Of a DNA stretch of 64,000 bases, positions 17,505 through 25,081 are shown piece by piece. Position 1 is the stretch's first letter, and every line of letters begins with the position of its first letter. Source of the DNA: Planctomycetaceae bacterium (GTDB lineage: Bacteria > Planctomycetota > Planctomycetia > Pirellulales > Lacipirellulaceae); contig QIKP01000057.1 in the NCBI GenBank assembly GCA_003233055.1, positions 1-64,000 of the forward strand, given 5' to 3'. Both the position numbers and the translations under genes were made by a program. The notes under the pieces were generated by a model that searched no databases, was not told the origin of the DNA, and was given only the letters and a program-made list of their open reading frames with translations.

Positions 17505-17831
17505 ATGGGTACGATTCAAGCTGCGTGGGAGGATGAAGAAAACAACCGCCGGGTCGATCTGACGGTCGACTACCAGATCACCGCCGGGCAGGTGGAGCTC
17601 CAGCAGGTCACTCCCCACCAGGTCCATTTCTTCTGCCCCGAGTCGGGCGAGGCGACTCGGTCGATCGGCGTCCACACGGAGACTGGCAAACAGTTGCTTC
17701 TCGATCGGGCGCTGGCCGCCGGGGTTGCGGAGAAGGTCCGGCACCACCTTGCGGAGAGCGACATCCACGACGTCCGTCACGCTCCCGACACGATCCATGA
17801 CCCGGCCGAGATGCCGACCGTGACGATCTGA
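17505..17831 (+). CDS. Small soluble protein of unknown function
   Basis: 108 residues starting MGTIQAAWEDEENNRRVDLTV, with GGAGAG nine bases before the ATG. The composition is normal, acidic, with no signal peptide or membrane segment. HFFCPESGEATRSIGVHTETG carries a lone Cys. No family recognised. It lies before a family A doublet. Confidence 0.72.
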   Translation: MGTIQAAWEDEENNRRVDLTVDYQITAGQVELQQVTPHQVHFFCPESGEATRSIGVHTETGKQLLLDRALAAGVAEKVRHHLAESDIHDVRHAPDTIHDPAEMPTVTI

Positions 17832-17851
17832 GGTTGCCGAGGGCGGAGATA

Positions 17852-17911
17852 TAGTCGACGAGCTACGCCTCGTCGAGGACGAGGCTCCGACGAGGCGTAG
17901 CTCGTCGGCTA
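17852..17911. repeat. Family A inverted doublet, left border of a 0.5-kb cassette
   Basis: TAGTCGACGAG...CTCGTCGA, spacer GGACGAGGCT, CCGACGAG...CTCGTCGGCTA. The adjacent GGCGCAACGGACAACGG (from 17914) recurs inverted just before the doublet at 18285. Confidence 0.85.
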
Positions 17912-17954
17912 TTGGCGCAACGGACAACGGTCCGACTCTATTCCTATCTCTCCC

Positions 17955-18179
17955 CTACTCGTCTTCGTCGTTCGACAACCCGACGTCGCTTGGCGAGGGG
18001 AACTCGCTCTGAAGGGCGTGGTCGGCGATGGCCCGCTCTTGCTGGGCGGCGGCAAAGCTCGGCAGCAGGCTGGCCCCCATCCGATGCGGCTGGCACCCCC
18101 CTGCGACGACGCCCACGAAGGCCCCCAGCAACGGGGCTAGCACGAAGGGCCGAATCGTTCGTGAGGGAATCTTACTCAT
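17955..18179 (-). CDS. Small lipoprotein enclosed by inverted repeats
   Basis: 74 residues. The signal peptide SRTIRPFVLAPLLGAFVG ends at VAGGC (Cys29), a clear lipobox. The mature part is short and acidic at the end (GLSNDEDE). No family recognised. The gene sits alone between two family A doublets that, with 21-23 bp next to them, form an inverted repeat around it (17852-17934 and 18261-18344). Its leader resembles that of the next secreted-protein gene. Confidence 0.7.
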   Translation of the reverse strand: MSKIPSRTIRPFVLAPLLGAFVGVVAGGCQPHRMGASLLPSFAAAQQERAIADHALQSEFPSPSDVGLSNDEDE

Positions 18180-18284
18180 GGGGCGTCTCCGCGGTTCATT
18201 GGTCTTAGCTTCTCGTTGGAAATTTTTCACCGACGAGACGCCGAGGAAGAGAAGGAAATAGCGGACCGTTGTCCGTTGCGCCAA

Positions 18285-18344
18285 TAGCCAACGAGCTACG
18301 CCTTGTCGGAGCCTCGTCCCCGACAAGGCGTAGCTCGTCGGCTA
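18285..18344. repeat. Family A inverted doublet, right border of the cassette
   Basis: Inner arms have changed together (CTTGTCGG on the left, CCGACAAG on the right), which keeps the doublet pairing. The preceding CCGTTGTCCGTTGCGCC is the reverse complement of the sequence after the left doublet. Confidence 0.85.
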
Positions 18345-18386
18345 TTCTCCGCCCTCTCTGCTCTCAGCCGTCTTTCAGCTTCTTAT

Positions 18387-18929
18387 TCACCGCCGGGTAG
18401 GGGGCGGCTCGTTGGCCATCATTTCGACCACATCTTCGGGAGTCGATTGGTCGAGGGGGTCGGAGCCGGCAAACCAGCGCTCAAAGAAACCGGGAGCGGG
18501 GGTGCCGGCATCGGCGACTTGGAACGTGCCTCGGGAGGCACCGCCAGGCAATGCCCCTTTCATCTGGTCGATCGCCCCACTCCATGCGGAGCGGGTCTTG
18601 CCGAAGGCCTCCTTCGTGGCGGTCTTGGCGTTGCCCCAGCGGGAGGCCAACCAACCGTCGCCTGAGGCTGATTTGTCTGCCCAGGGGGAACGGAATTCGA
18701 CTTTTGGCATCTTGATCTCGGGCCAGCTAACGTTGGCGAAGGGGGACGAAAACATCCCGCCTGGGGCTTTCTCCATCGCTGTAGTGGGGGTCGCTGCCAT
18801 TTCGTTGGCCTCCGGCACGGCTCCGAACGCTGCGGTAGGGGCTGCCAGGAAGGCCCCGAGGAGCCAGCATCCGACCAGTAGCCGCAGGGCGGGGCAAGCG
18901 GAGAAAGAGAGGGAGGGAGAGATTCGCAT
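18387..18929 (-). CDS. Secreted protein of unknown function
   Basis: 180 residues. A signal peptide (about residues 1-34, CPALRLLVGCWLLGAFLAAP then TAAFGA) leads to a mature part with FSSPFANVSWPEIKMPKVEF and FFERWFAGSDPLDQSTPEDV. No membrane segment follows. The SWPEIKMP pattern is reminiscent of planctomycete proteins of unknown function. An in-frame ATG at 19028 would add 33 residues without sense. Confidence 0.72.
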   Translation of the reverse strand: MRISPSLSFSACPALRLLVGCWLLGAFLAAPTAAFGAVPEANEMAATPTTAMEKAPGGMFSSPFANVSWPEIKMPKVEFRSPWADKSASGDGWLASRWGNAKTATKEAFGKTRSAWSGAIDQMKGALPGGASRGTFQVADAGTPAPGFFERWFAGSDPLDQSTPEDVVEMMANEPPPTRR

Positions 18930-19361
18930 CGCTCGGTTCCTTGGGAGGGACGGTAAGCAAAACAGGGGGCGAGTGTGGCAACCGCCGGCGACCATGTCCA
19001 GAGCAGTTGGCGCGTCTCCGTAGTTCATTGGTCTTATGCTTCCTTGTGCTTCTTATTCACCTTCACCGCCGAGGAGGGGTCGGCATGTTGGCAGGGTCTA
19101 GCCGGCGACGGTCCTTCCCAGTTCTCCCCCAACCCATCGCCTGCGGCTAGTTCGTCGGATTCGTAATATTCGTGGTTTCCCTCAATCCCTGACACCTCCC
19201 AGCCTTCGCAGTCCACCCTCCCTTCCGAGCAACCCTAGCCAATCTTGGTCGGGGGCGCGGGGACGCCAATATGCCAACCGACAACTGACAACCGATCACA
19301 AACCGGCTATCCTGTTGAATGTCCCTGAACCTTCCACCCCTCAGCCCACCCCCCCAATCCA
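18930..19361. other. Gene-free stretch upstream of proC
   Basis: About 430 bp without a gene. 19011-19042 repeats the leader of the small lipoprotein gene (18183-18214), and 19145-19180 holds a degenerate TTCGTCGGATTCGTAATATT repeat. No promoter is convincing. Confidence 0.5.
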
Positions 19362-20222
19362 ATGACCAAGCCGCCGATGACCAAGCTGAAGTATGGTTTT
19401 ATCGGTGCGGGCCGGATGGCAACCGCCTTGGCAGGGGGACTGGTCGAGTCGGAAGGGGCCTCGGGCCAGCAGATCGCCGCGAGCGACCCGGACAAGGCGA
19501 TCCGCGAAGCCTTCGCCCAGGCGATCCCCGGTGCTTTGGTCACCGACGACAACGCCCAGGTTGCCAGGAACTGTTCGGTCGTCCTCCTGGCGGTGAAGCC
19601 GCAGGTCATGGAAACAGCCCTCGCCAGCCTGGCCCTCGCCAGCAGTGACGGGGCGGGCAGTGACGGGAGCAGGCCGCTGGTTGTCTCCATCGCGGCGGGA
19701 ATCCCCCTCCGGTGGCTCGAATCGCACCTCCCGCCCGGCACCCGAGTCATTCGCGTCATGCCCAACACCCCCTGCCTCGTCGGCCAAGGGGCGAGTGGCT
19801 ATAGCCTCGGAAGCGCGGCAACGGTAGCCGACGGCCAGTCGGTAGAGCAGATGCTGCAGGCGGTCGGCATGACGTTTAAGGTTCCCGAGCCACTCCTGGA
19901 TGGGGTGACCGGGCTCTCCGGCTCTGGCCCGGCGTTTGTGTATAGTGTGATCGAAGCGCTGGCCGAGGGAGGGATCGAGGCGGGATTGCCAAAGGAGATC
20001 GCCGATTCGTTGGCGGCCCAAACGGTCGCCGGCGCGGCCAAAATGGTCTTGGAAATGGGCGACTCCCCTGCCAAACTCCGGGACGCTGTCACCAGCCCTG
20101 GTGGCACCACCCTCGCCGGGCTCCAAGCGATGGAGCAAAAAGGCCTCGGGAGTGCCCTCCGAGCCGCCGTAAGAGCCGCCACCCTGCGGGCCAGAGAATT
20201 AGGGGCCAAAGATGAGGGATGA
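19362..20222 (+). CDS. proC: Pyrroline-5-carboxylate reductase
   Basis: 286 residues. The N-terminal Rossmann motif GFIGAGRMATALAGG binds NAD(P)H. VKPQVM follows, then VIRVMPNTPCLVGQG, the family's PNTP motif. DGVTGLSGSGPAFVYSVIEAL and SPGGTTLAGLQAME are the ProC signature of the dimer domain. It reduces pyrroline-5-carboxylate to proline. An ATG at 19377 is an alternative start. No proline genes are adjacent. Confidence 0.95.
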   Translation: MTKPPMTKLKYGFIGAGRMATALAGGLVESEGASGQQIAASDPDKAIREAFAQAIPGALVTDDNAQVARNCSVVLLAVKPQVMETALASLALASSDGAGSDGSRPLVVSIAAGIPLRWLESHLPPGTRVIRVMPNTPCLVGQGASGYSLGSAATVADGQSVEQMLQAVGMTFKVPEPLLDGVTGLSGSGPAFVYSVIEALAEGGIEAGLPKEIADSLAAQTVAGAAKMVLEMGDSPAKLRDAVTSPGGTTLAGLQAMEQKGLGSALRAAVRAATLRARELGAKDEG

Positions 20223-20228
20223 GGGCGT

Positions 20229-20254
20229 CTGGCGATGCCACTTCAGCAGCAGTG
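20229..20254 (+). repeat. Family B hairpin repeat (degenerate)
   Basis: GGCGATGCCACTTCAGCAGC, one arm mutated, 7 bp after proC. Confidence 0.6.
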
Positions 20255-20313
20255 AGAGCGGAGAGCAGACACTAACCAACAACCAACCAACGGCTCTGGG
20301 ATATCCACCCAAC

Positions 20314-20553
20314 ATGTCCAATCTTTGCAACGTTGACGACAAGTTCATTCCCCTTTACCGCGTCATGTGGGTGGCGGCGACTCCCCACTTTTGCGGCGAG
20401 GAAGACTGCACACGAGAAGGCTACTACGAAATCCGTCTGGAGCAGGGCGAAGCGGTCTGGGCCAAGGAAAGCGAACGGGACGACATGCTCACCAAGCTCG
20501 ACGCCTGGCAAGGAGGCAGCCCCCTCCCCGACGAGGAAGAAGAACGCTGGTAA
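20314..20553 (+). CDS. Small acidic protein of unknown function
   Basis: 79 residues, MSNLCNVDDKFIPLYRVMWV then AATPHFCGEEDCTREGYYEIRLEQ. The pair of cysteines in CGEEDC and Cys5 might bind metal, but no fold is recognised. No signal peptide. It precedes another unknown gene in the same direction, and a family A repeat begins right after its stop codon. Confidence 0.65.
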   Translation: MSNLCNVDDKFIPLYRVMWVAATPHFCGEEDCTREGYYEIRLEQGEAVWAKESERDDMLTKLDAWQGGSPLPDEEEERW

Positions 20554-20554
20554 C

Positions 20555-20579
20555 CCGACGAGGCGTAGCTCGTCGGCTA
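20555..20579 (+). repeat. Family A palindromic repeat (singlet)
   Basis: Starts one base after the TAA of the preceding gene. Confidence 0.85.
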
Positions 20580-20583
20580 TTCT

Positions 20584-20611
20584 CCGCACTCCGCACTCCG
20601 CACTCCGCACT
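20584..20611. repeat. Microsatellite, CCGCACT x 4, directly before a start codon
   Basis: Four perfect 7-bp units end one base before the ATG at 20613, occupying the place of the ribosome binding site. Confidence 0.9.
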
Positions 20612-20612
20612 C

Positions 20613-21143
20613 ATGACCGACTCGACCGAACAACTTGCCTGGCGGGAGACCTACTTTGTTCTCTTTTCCAAGGACAACCGCCCGACGATGATGCAGGTCG
20701 AGGCAGCGATCCACGAGGCAAACCCCCGCCTTCGCGTCGAGAATCTGGCCGCGGACGACGACGGCCTCTTCACCTCGGGACTCGTCCAAGCGCCCGAGGA
20801 CAACGCGGCGATGGAAATCAGCTACGAGTCGGGCGACCAAGTGATCGAGCAGAGTATCGATTTGGCCAAGCAGTTGCAGGAGCAGATCGACGACGACCAA
20901 CAGGCCCAACTCCTGTCGGCCGACGCCCGGCTCGACGTGATGCACTTCGAGCGGATTCGGGAGACACCCCGCGACGAGTCGGCCCCAAGTAAGTCGGCTT
21001 CAAGTGAATTCTCTGGAGATAACGACGAGGAACTCCTGACCGAGGCGCTCGATCCGGCGAGCCTCATCACCGTGGTCGAGGCACTTGCCCAACTGACGGG
21101 CGGCCTGGCGGTCGACCCCGCCGCCGGCGAGATCATGCTCTAA
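20613..21143 (+). CDS. Acidic soluble protein of unknown function
   Basis: 176 residues beginning MTDSTEQLAWRETYFVLFSK. It is rich in Asp, Glu and Gln (EQIDDDQQAQLLSADARLD) with mixed helix and strand, and has no signal peptide or membrane segment. A Ser-rich linker (SAPSKSASSEFSG) separates a short C-terminal helix-rich part. The length and composition look like a true gene, but no family is recognised. The start follows a CCGCACT microsatellite, so translation signals are unusual. Confidence 0.68.
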   Translation: MTDSTEQLAWRETYFVLFSKDNRPTMMQVEAAIHEANPRLRVENLAADDDGLFTSGLVQAPEDNAAMEISYESGDQVIEQSIDLAKQLQEQIDDDQQAQLLSADARLDVMHFERIRETPRDESAPSKSASSEFSGDNDEELLTEALDPASLITVVEALAQLTGGLAVDPAAGEIML

Positions 21144-21170
21144 CCTGGCGATGCCGCTTCAGCGGCAGGC
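21144..21170 (+). repeat. Family B hairpin repeat
   Basis: Consensus copy beginning right after the TAA of the preceding gene. Confidence 0.75.
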
Positions 21171-21189
21171 CCGACAAGCTACGCCCCAA

Positions 21190-21256
21190 TAGCCGACGAG
21201 CTACGCCTCGTCGGAAGCCGACGTCGGGCTCCCCGACGAGGCGTCGCTCGTCGGCT
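21190..21256. repeat. Family A inverted doublet before the EF-P-like gene
   Basis: Two facing copies with spacer AAGCCGACGTCGGGCTC, which contains its own palindrome CCGACGTCGG. The EF-P-like gene lies between this doublet and the one at 21910-21973. Confidence 0.8.
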
Positions 21257-21322
21257 GTTAGGAAGAGCTTCCAACTATTAGAGTGAGCTTTTAACGGACC
21301 ACCAACCACGAACCCAATACCT

Positions 21323-21886
21323 ATGCTCGCTAAAGACCTCAAGCCGGGAACGGTTTTCAAGTACAACGACGCTCCCTACCTGCTCGAATCGATGACGGTC
21401 CAGTCGCCGTCGGCCCGAGGGGGGGCGACCATCTATAAGTTTCGCGCTCGTCATATCGTGACGAAGCAGAAAACCGACCTCTCCTGCAAAGGGACCGAGC
21501 AACTCGAAGAGGCCGACTTCGAGCGGCGGGAAGTCACGCTGATGTACTCCGATGCCGACTCGGTCCACTTCCTCGACGGGGAGGACTACAACCAGTATTC
21601 CATCTCCGCAGCCGACGTCGCGAACGAAATGCAGTACGTCACCGAGGGGCTCACCGGAATCCTCGCCCTGATCTACAACGACGAGTGCGTCGGGCTGCAA
21701 CTCCCCTCGACGGTGGAACTGACCATCACCCAAACCGATCCTGGCGTCAAAGGCAACAGCGCCACAGGCCGGACCAAACCCGCCACGCTCGAAACAGGCG
21801 CCCAGGTGCAAGTCCCCGAGTACCTCAAGCAAGACGAGCGGATCAAAGTCGACACCCGAACCGGGGAATTCCTCGGCCGAGCGTAA
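21323..21886 (+). CDS. yeiP: Elongation factor P-like protein, EfpL/YeiP type
   Basis: 187 residues, three-domain EF-P length. The tip of domain I reads QSPSARGGATIYKFR with Arg32, matching the EfpL/YeiP branch (QSPTARGAATLYK) rather than the Lys of classic EF-P. RREVTLMYSDADSVHFLD, LPSTVELTITQTDPGVKG, TRTKPATLETG-like and VQVPEYLKQDERI also fit YeiP. The protein rescues ribosomes stalled at proline-type motifs. No modification enzyme (EpmA, EarP) is nearby, consistent with the Arg tip needing none or an unknown one. A GGAAGAGCTTCC palindrome lies in the leader. Confidence 0.85.
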   Translation: MLAKDLKPGTVFKYNDAPYLLESMTVQSPSARGGATIYKFRARHIVTKQKTDLSCKGTEQLEEADFERREVTLMYSDADSVHFLDGEDYNQYSISAADVANEMQYVTEGLTGILALIYNDECVGLQLPSTVELTITQTDPGVKGNSATGRTKPATLETGAQVQVPEYLKQDERIKVDTRTGEFLGRA

Positions 21887-21909
21887 AGGGCAGAGAATAG
21901 AGAATAGAA

Positions 21910-21973
21910 TAGCCGACGAGCTACGCCTCGTCGGGAGCCGACGTCGCTCCAACGAGGCGTAGCTCGTCGGCTA
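21910..21973. repeat. Family A inverted doublet after the EF-P-like gene
   Basis: Facing copies with spacer GAGCCGACGTCGCTC; the right inner arm is CAACGAGG, slightly decayed. Confidence 0.8.
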
Positions 21974-22086
21974 TTGATGCAACGGCCCCCTCGTCGAGTC
22001 GCCCGGCGTTCGACTACACTACCGGCACCGATTTTCCCCGCTGCCTCTGCTTCCCCTTCCACCCTTAGCCGGCGACCTTGGTGCCT

Positions 22087-23184
22087 ATGTCTCCCTTGTT
22101 GATCACGGCCGGCGTCTTGGGCGGCTTCGTCGCGTTGATCGGTGGCGGAGAACTCCTGGTGCGAGGGGCCTCGAATCTCGCGGCGGCGGCCCGTGTTTCC
22201 CCCCTGATCATCGGGCTCACCGTCGTTGCCTTTGGCACCAGTGCCCCGGAACTGGCGGTCTCGATCAAGTCTTGCTTCGAGGGGAGCAGTGATCTGGCCG
22301 TCGGAAACAGCGTCGGGAGCAACCTCTCCAACCTGCTGCTGATCCTCGGCATCGCCGCCATCGCCGCACCGCTGGCCGTCAACGCCCGGCTCTTTCGCCT
22401 CGACATCCCCGTAATGATCGCCGCGGTCGCCACCCTCTGGTTCTTTGGGAAAGATGGGCGCCTCGACCGGACCGAAGGGATCGTTTGCTTCGTCGCCCTG
22501 ATCGCCTATTTGATTTTCACCGTCGCCCAAGGTCGCCGGGAGTCTGCCGTCGCGGCGGCAGAGGCCCAGATGGCCGAGTCGGAGATCGCCGCAGGCGGTG
22601 ATGCAACTACCAGCCGGGCGATCGGCAAAAACCTCCTCCTGGTCGTCGTCGGGCTCGTGCTGCTGATGCTCGGAGCGAATTGGCTCGTCACCGCCTGCGT
22701 CGCCCTGGCTGAGAGTTTTGGTCTCAGCAAACTGGTCATCGGGCTCACCGTCGTCGCGATCGGGACCTCGCTCCCCGAACTGGTCACGTCGCTCATGGCG
22801 GCCCTTCGGGGTCACCGCGACCTGGCAGTCGGCAACGTGGTCGGGAGCAATATCCTGAATATCTTGCTCGTCCTGGGGCTCTCGGCAATCGTCGCGCCGG
22901 CAGGAGTCGACGTCCATGCCCAGTCGCTGGCGTTCGACATCCCGGTGCTCCTCCTCTTCTCCCTGGCTGCTGTGCCGATCTTTTTCTCCGGTCTGGGGGT
23001 CAGCCGAACCGAGGGAGTCGTGATGGTGGTGTACTACGGGGCGTATCTCAGTTATCTTGTCTGGCATTCGATGCAGGCTCCGCCCGCCCAATCGACCCCG
23101 ACCGAACTGCTGCTCTTTGTTGCCCCACTCCTGCCACTGACCTTGCTGGTGGTCTACTTCGGTTGGCGGAAGTCGGCGTCGTAG
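22087..23184 (+). CDS. Calcium/sodium antiporter, CaCA family
   Basis: 365 residues, about ten transmembrane helices in two similar halves. The alpha-repeat motifs are VVAFGTSAPELAVS near residue 50 and VVAIGTSLPELVTS near 230, each preceded by a GGxxLL/G-NWL helix (GGGELLVRGASNLA and GANWLVTACVALAE). This is the YrbG/CaxA pattern: exchange of Ca2+ against Na+ or H+. TTG at 22078 and GTG at 22081 are upstream alternatives to the ATG. It is followed by an unrelated MFS gene. Confidence 0.9.
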   Translation: MSPLLITAGVLGGFVALIGGGELLVRGASNLAAAARVSPLIIGLTVVAFGTSAPELAVSIKSCFEGSSDLAVGNSVGSNLSNLLLILGIAAIAAPLAVNARLFRLDIPVMIAAVATLWFFGKDGRLDRTEGIVCFVALIAYLIFTVAQGRRESAVAAAEAQMAESEIAAGGDATTSRAIGKNLLLVVVGLVLLMLGANWLVTACVALAESFGLSKLVIGLTVVAIGTSLPELVTSLMAALRGHRDLAVGNVVGSNILNILLVLGLSAIVAPAGVDVHAQSLAFDIPVLLLFSLAAVPIFFSGLGVSRTEGVVMVVYYGAYLSYLVWHSMQAPPAQSTPTELLLFVAPLLPLTLLVVYFGWRKSAS

Positions 23185-23200
23185 CCGCTTCACCCTTTAC

Positions 23201-23225
23201 CCGACGAGGCGTAGCTCGTCGGCTA
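23201..23225 (+). repeat. Family A palindromic repeat (singlet)
   Basis: Consensus copy between two genes of the same direction. Confidence 0.85.
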
Positions 23226-23292
23226 TTGACGCGCCCCCTCACCCCTCCGCTCTCAGCCCTCCCCCCTCACCCCGACTCAGGAACTCCCTCCG

Positions 23293-24765
23293 ATGAATAG
23301 CGTCCGCTTCCGCCTTCAGGTGATGATGTTCCTGCAGTTCTTCGTCTGGGGTGCGTGGTTTGCGACCTTGGGGCAGTGCTTGGGCGAGAACGGATTGGCT
23401 GACTTCATCGGCGGCGCCTATGGCAGTGCCCCCATCGCGGCGATGATTGCGCCGCTGTTTCTTGGGTTGGTCGCCGACCGGCTCTTTGCGTCGGAGCGGG
23501 TGATGGGGGTCCTCTTCCTGCTCGGCGGAGCGATCCTCTGCATGGCCCCTTACTATGCCGGGACCGGAAATGGAAAAGTCCTCGTCTGGATCTTTATCGC
23601 CCACATGCTTTGCTACATGCCGACCCTCGGGCTGGGCAACACGATCGCCTTTGCCAACATTGCCGACCAGAATGAGTTTCCCCGAATCCGGGTCTGGGGC
23701 ACGATCGGCTGGATCGTGGCGGGCCTCCTGGTCGGGTACCTCGGCTGGTCGGCCAACTTCAATATCTTGTGGCTCGCGGCGATCGCTTCGCTCGTGCTGG
23801 GTGCCTACAGCTTTACGCTGCCTCACACGCCCCCGCCCGCCAAGGGAAAGCCGCTCGATTTGCGGTCGATCTTCATGGTCGATGCGTTCAAGATGCTCAC
23901 TAATCCTCCCTTCTTTGTCTTCATCCTCTGCTCGACGCTCGTCTGCATCCCGCTCGGGTACTACTACTCCAATACCTCGGTGCTGCTAGGCCAGTTGGGG
24001 TACCAAGCGGCCGGGGCGACCATGACACTCGGCCAGATGAGCGAAATCTTTTTCATGCTCTTGATCCCCTTCTTCTTCCGGAAGCTGGGCGTCAAATGGA
24101 TGATCCTGATCGGGATCGCCGCCTGGGTCGCCCGCTACTTGCTCTTTGCCTATGGTGTCCCGGCGCAGACGATGTGGATGATTCTCGCCGCCGTCGTTCT
24201 TCACGGGGTCTGCTACGACTTCTTCTTCGTCACCGGTTTCATGTATACCGACAAGAAGGCTCCGGAAGAGATCCGGGGCCAGGCCCAGAGCTTGCTCGTC
24301 TTCTTCACCCAAGGGATCGGCCTCTTCTTTGGGTTCCGGATGGCCGCCAGCCGGTTCGGGGCGACCGTCACCGACTACGCTCGGTTGAACCTCGACGTGA
24401 GCGTCGCGAAGGCCAAGACGCTGATCGCCTCGGCAGACGACGCCACCCCCACCGCCGAGCTCCAGTCCGCCATCGAGCAGGCCAGCACCGCGATCGCGAA
24501 TACCGGAGAGAAAAGTGGCGACCTCCTCAAGGCGGCGACAGAGAGGCTCGGTTCCGCCGTCGGAGAAGTCGCCACCCCCGAGGCACCCAACTTCTTCGCC
24601 CAGTTTGGCCAGATCTTCTCCGCCAATCTCCCCGAGGGCCTCGACCCAACCCTCCTCGCCCAGACGATGGAGCAGTGGAAAGAGTACTGGCTCCTCCCCG
24701 CCGGCATGGCGGCCGGAGTCCTCGTCCTCTTTGCCGTCGCATTCCACGACAAAGGCGACAGCTAG
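23293..24765 (+). CDS. MFS transporter of the nucleoside:H+ symporter type
   Basis: 490 residues. The start RFRLQVMMFLQFFVWGAWF and RIRVWGTIGWIVAGLLVGYL match the NupG/XapB (NHS) family that imports nucleosides. About twelve helices are visible. Unlike NupG (~420 residues), it has a ~105-residue soluble insertion (about residues 357-462) between the last two helices, helical and rich in Ala, Glu and Thr. The substrate is an inference from the family. The start ATG at 23293 has no clear ribosome site. Confidence 0.82.
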   Translation: MNSVRFRLQVMMFLQFFVWGAWFATLGQCLGENGLADFIGGAYGSAPIAAMIAPLFLGLVADRLFASERVMGVLFLLGGAILCMAPYYAGTGNGKVLVWIFIAHMLCYMPTLGLGNTIAFANIADQNEFPRIRVWGTIGWIVAGLLVGYLGWSANFNILWLAAIASLVLGAYSFTLPHTPPPAKGKPLDLRSIFMVDAFKMLTNPPFFVFILCSTLVCIPLGYYYSNTSVLLGQLGYQAAGATMTLGQMSEIFFMLLIPFFFRKLGVKWMILIGIAAWVARYLLFAYGVPAQTMWMILAAVVLHGVCYDFFFVTGFMYTDKKAPEEIRGQAQSLLVFFTQGIGLFFGFRMAASRFGATVTDYARLNLDVSVAKAKTLIASADDATPTAELQSAIEQASTAIANTGEKSGDLLKAATERLGSAVGEVATPEAPNFFAQFGQIFSANLPEGLDPTLLAQTMEQWKEYWLLPAGMAAGVLVLFAVAFHDKGDS

Positions 24766-25081
24766 TCCCCCCACGCAAGCCCCACGCGAGCCAGGTCGTC
24801 CCCGACCCCGGGAAACACGACCCCGGGAATCCCCGACAGCTTACCCAAGTGGCGTCGCATGCTAGCAGCCGCTTCGTAGAGTCGGCCGTTTCTAGAATGA
24901 ATTCAAGAGAAGGGGACCTCTCTCGCCGATAACCAAGGCTAGATGCAGTCCGTGCCTGCATCGCTGGTTACCCTTGTCCACGTTCTCCATCTGGCAAAAT
25001 AGCCACCCTGGGTGAAGTTGACAGGCCCTTGCTCTCTCCCGGTCACCCTCCATGCCCTTCCAATCGATCATCATTGGAACC
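24766..25081. other. Gene-free stretch upstream of the TolC-like gene
   Basis: 316 bp. It holds a family F copy (24786-24811), an echo CGACCCCGGGAAT at 24819, and a TAGAAT box at 24893-24898 pointing toward the TolC-like gene. No ORF is convincing. Confidence 0.5.
24786..24811 (+). repeat. Family F repeat
   Basis: GCGAGCCAGGTCGTC then CCCGACCCCGG, two bases different from the copy at 8313-8338. Confidence 0.55.

Noticed and set aside
21673-23193. 506-codon ORF antisense to the antiporter
   Set aside because: Mirror of the antiporter and the EF-P-like gene end; it also reads through repeats.
17022-23225. Repeats considered as a CRISPR array
   Set aside because: The palindromes are irregularly spaced, occur in both orientations, lie between ordinary genes and have no spacer or cas genes.
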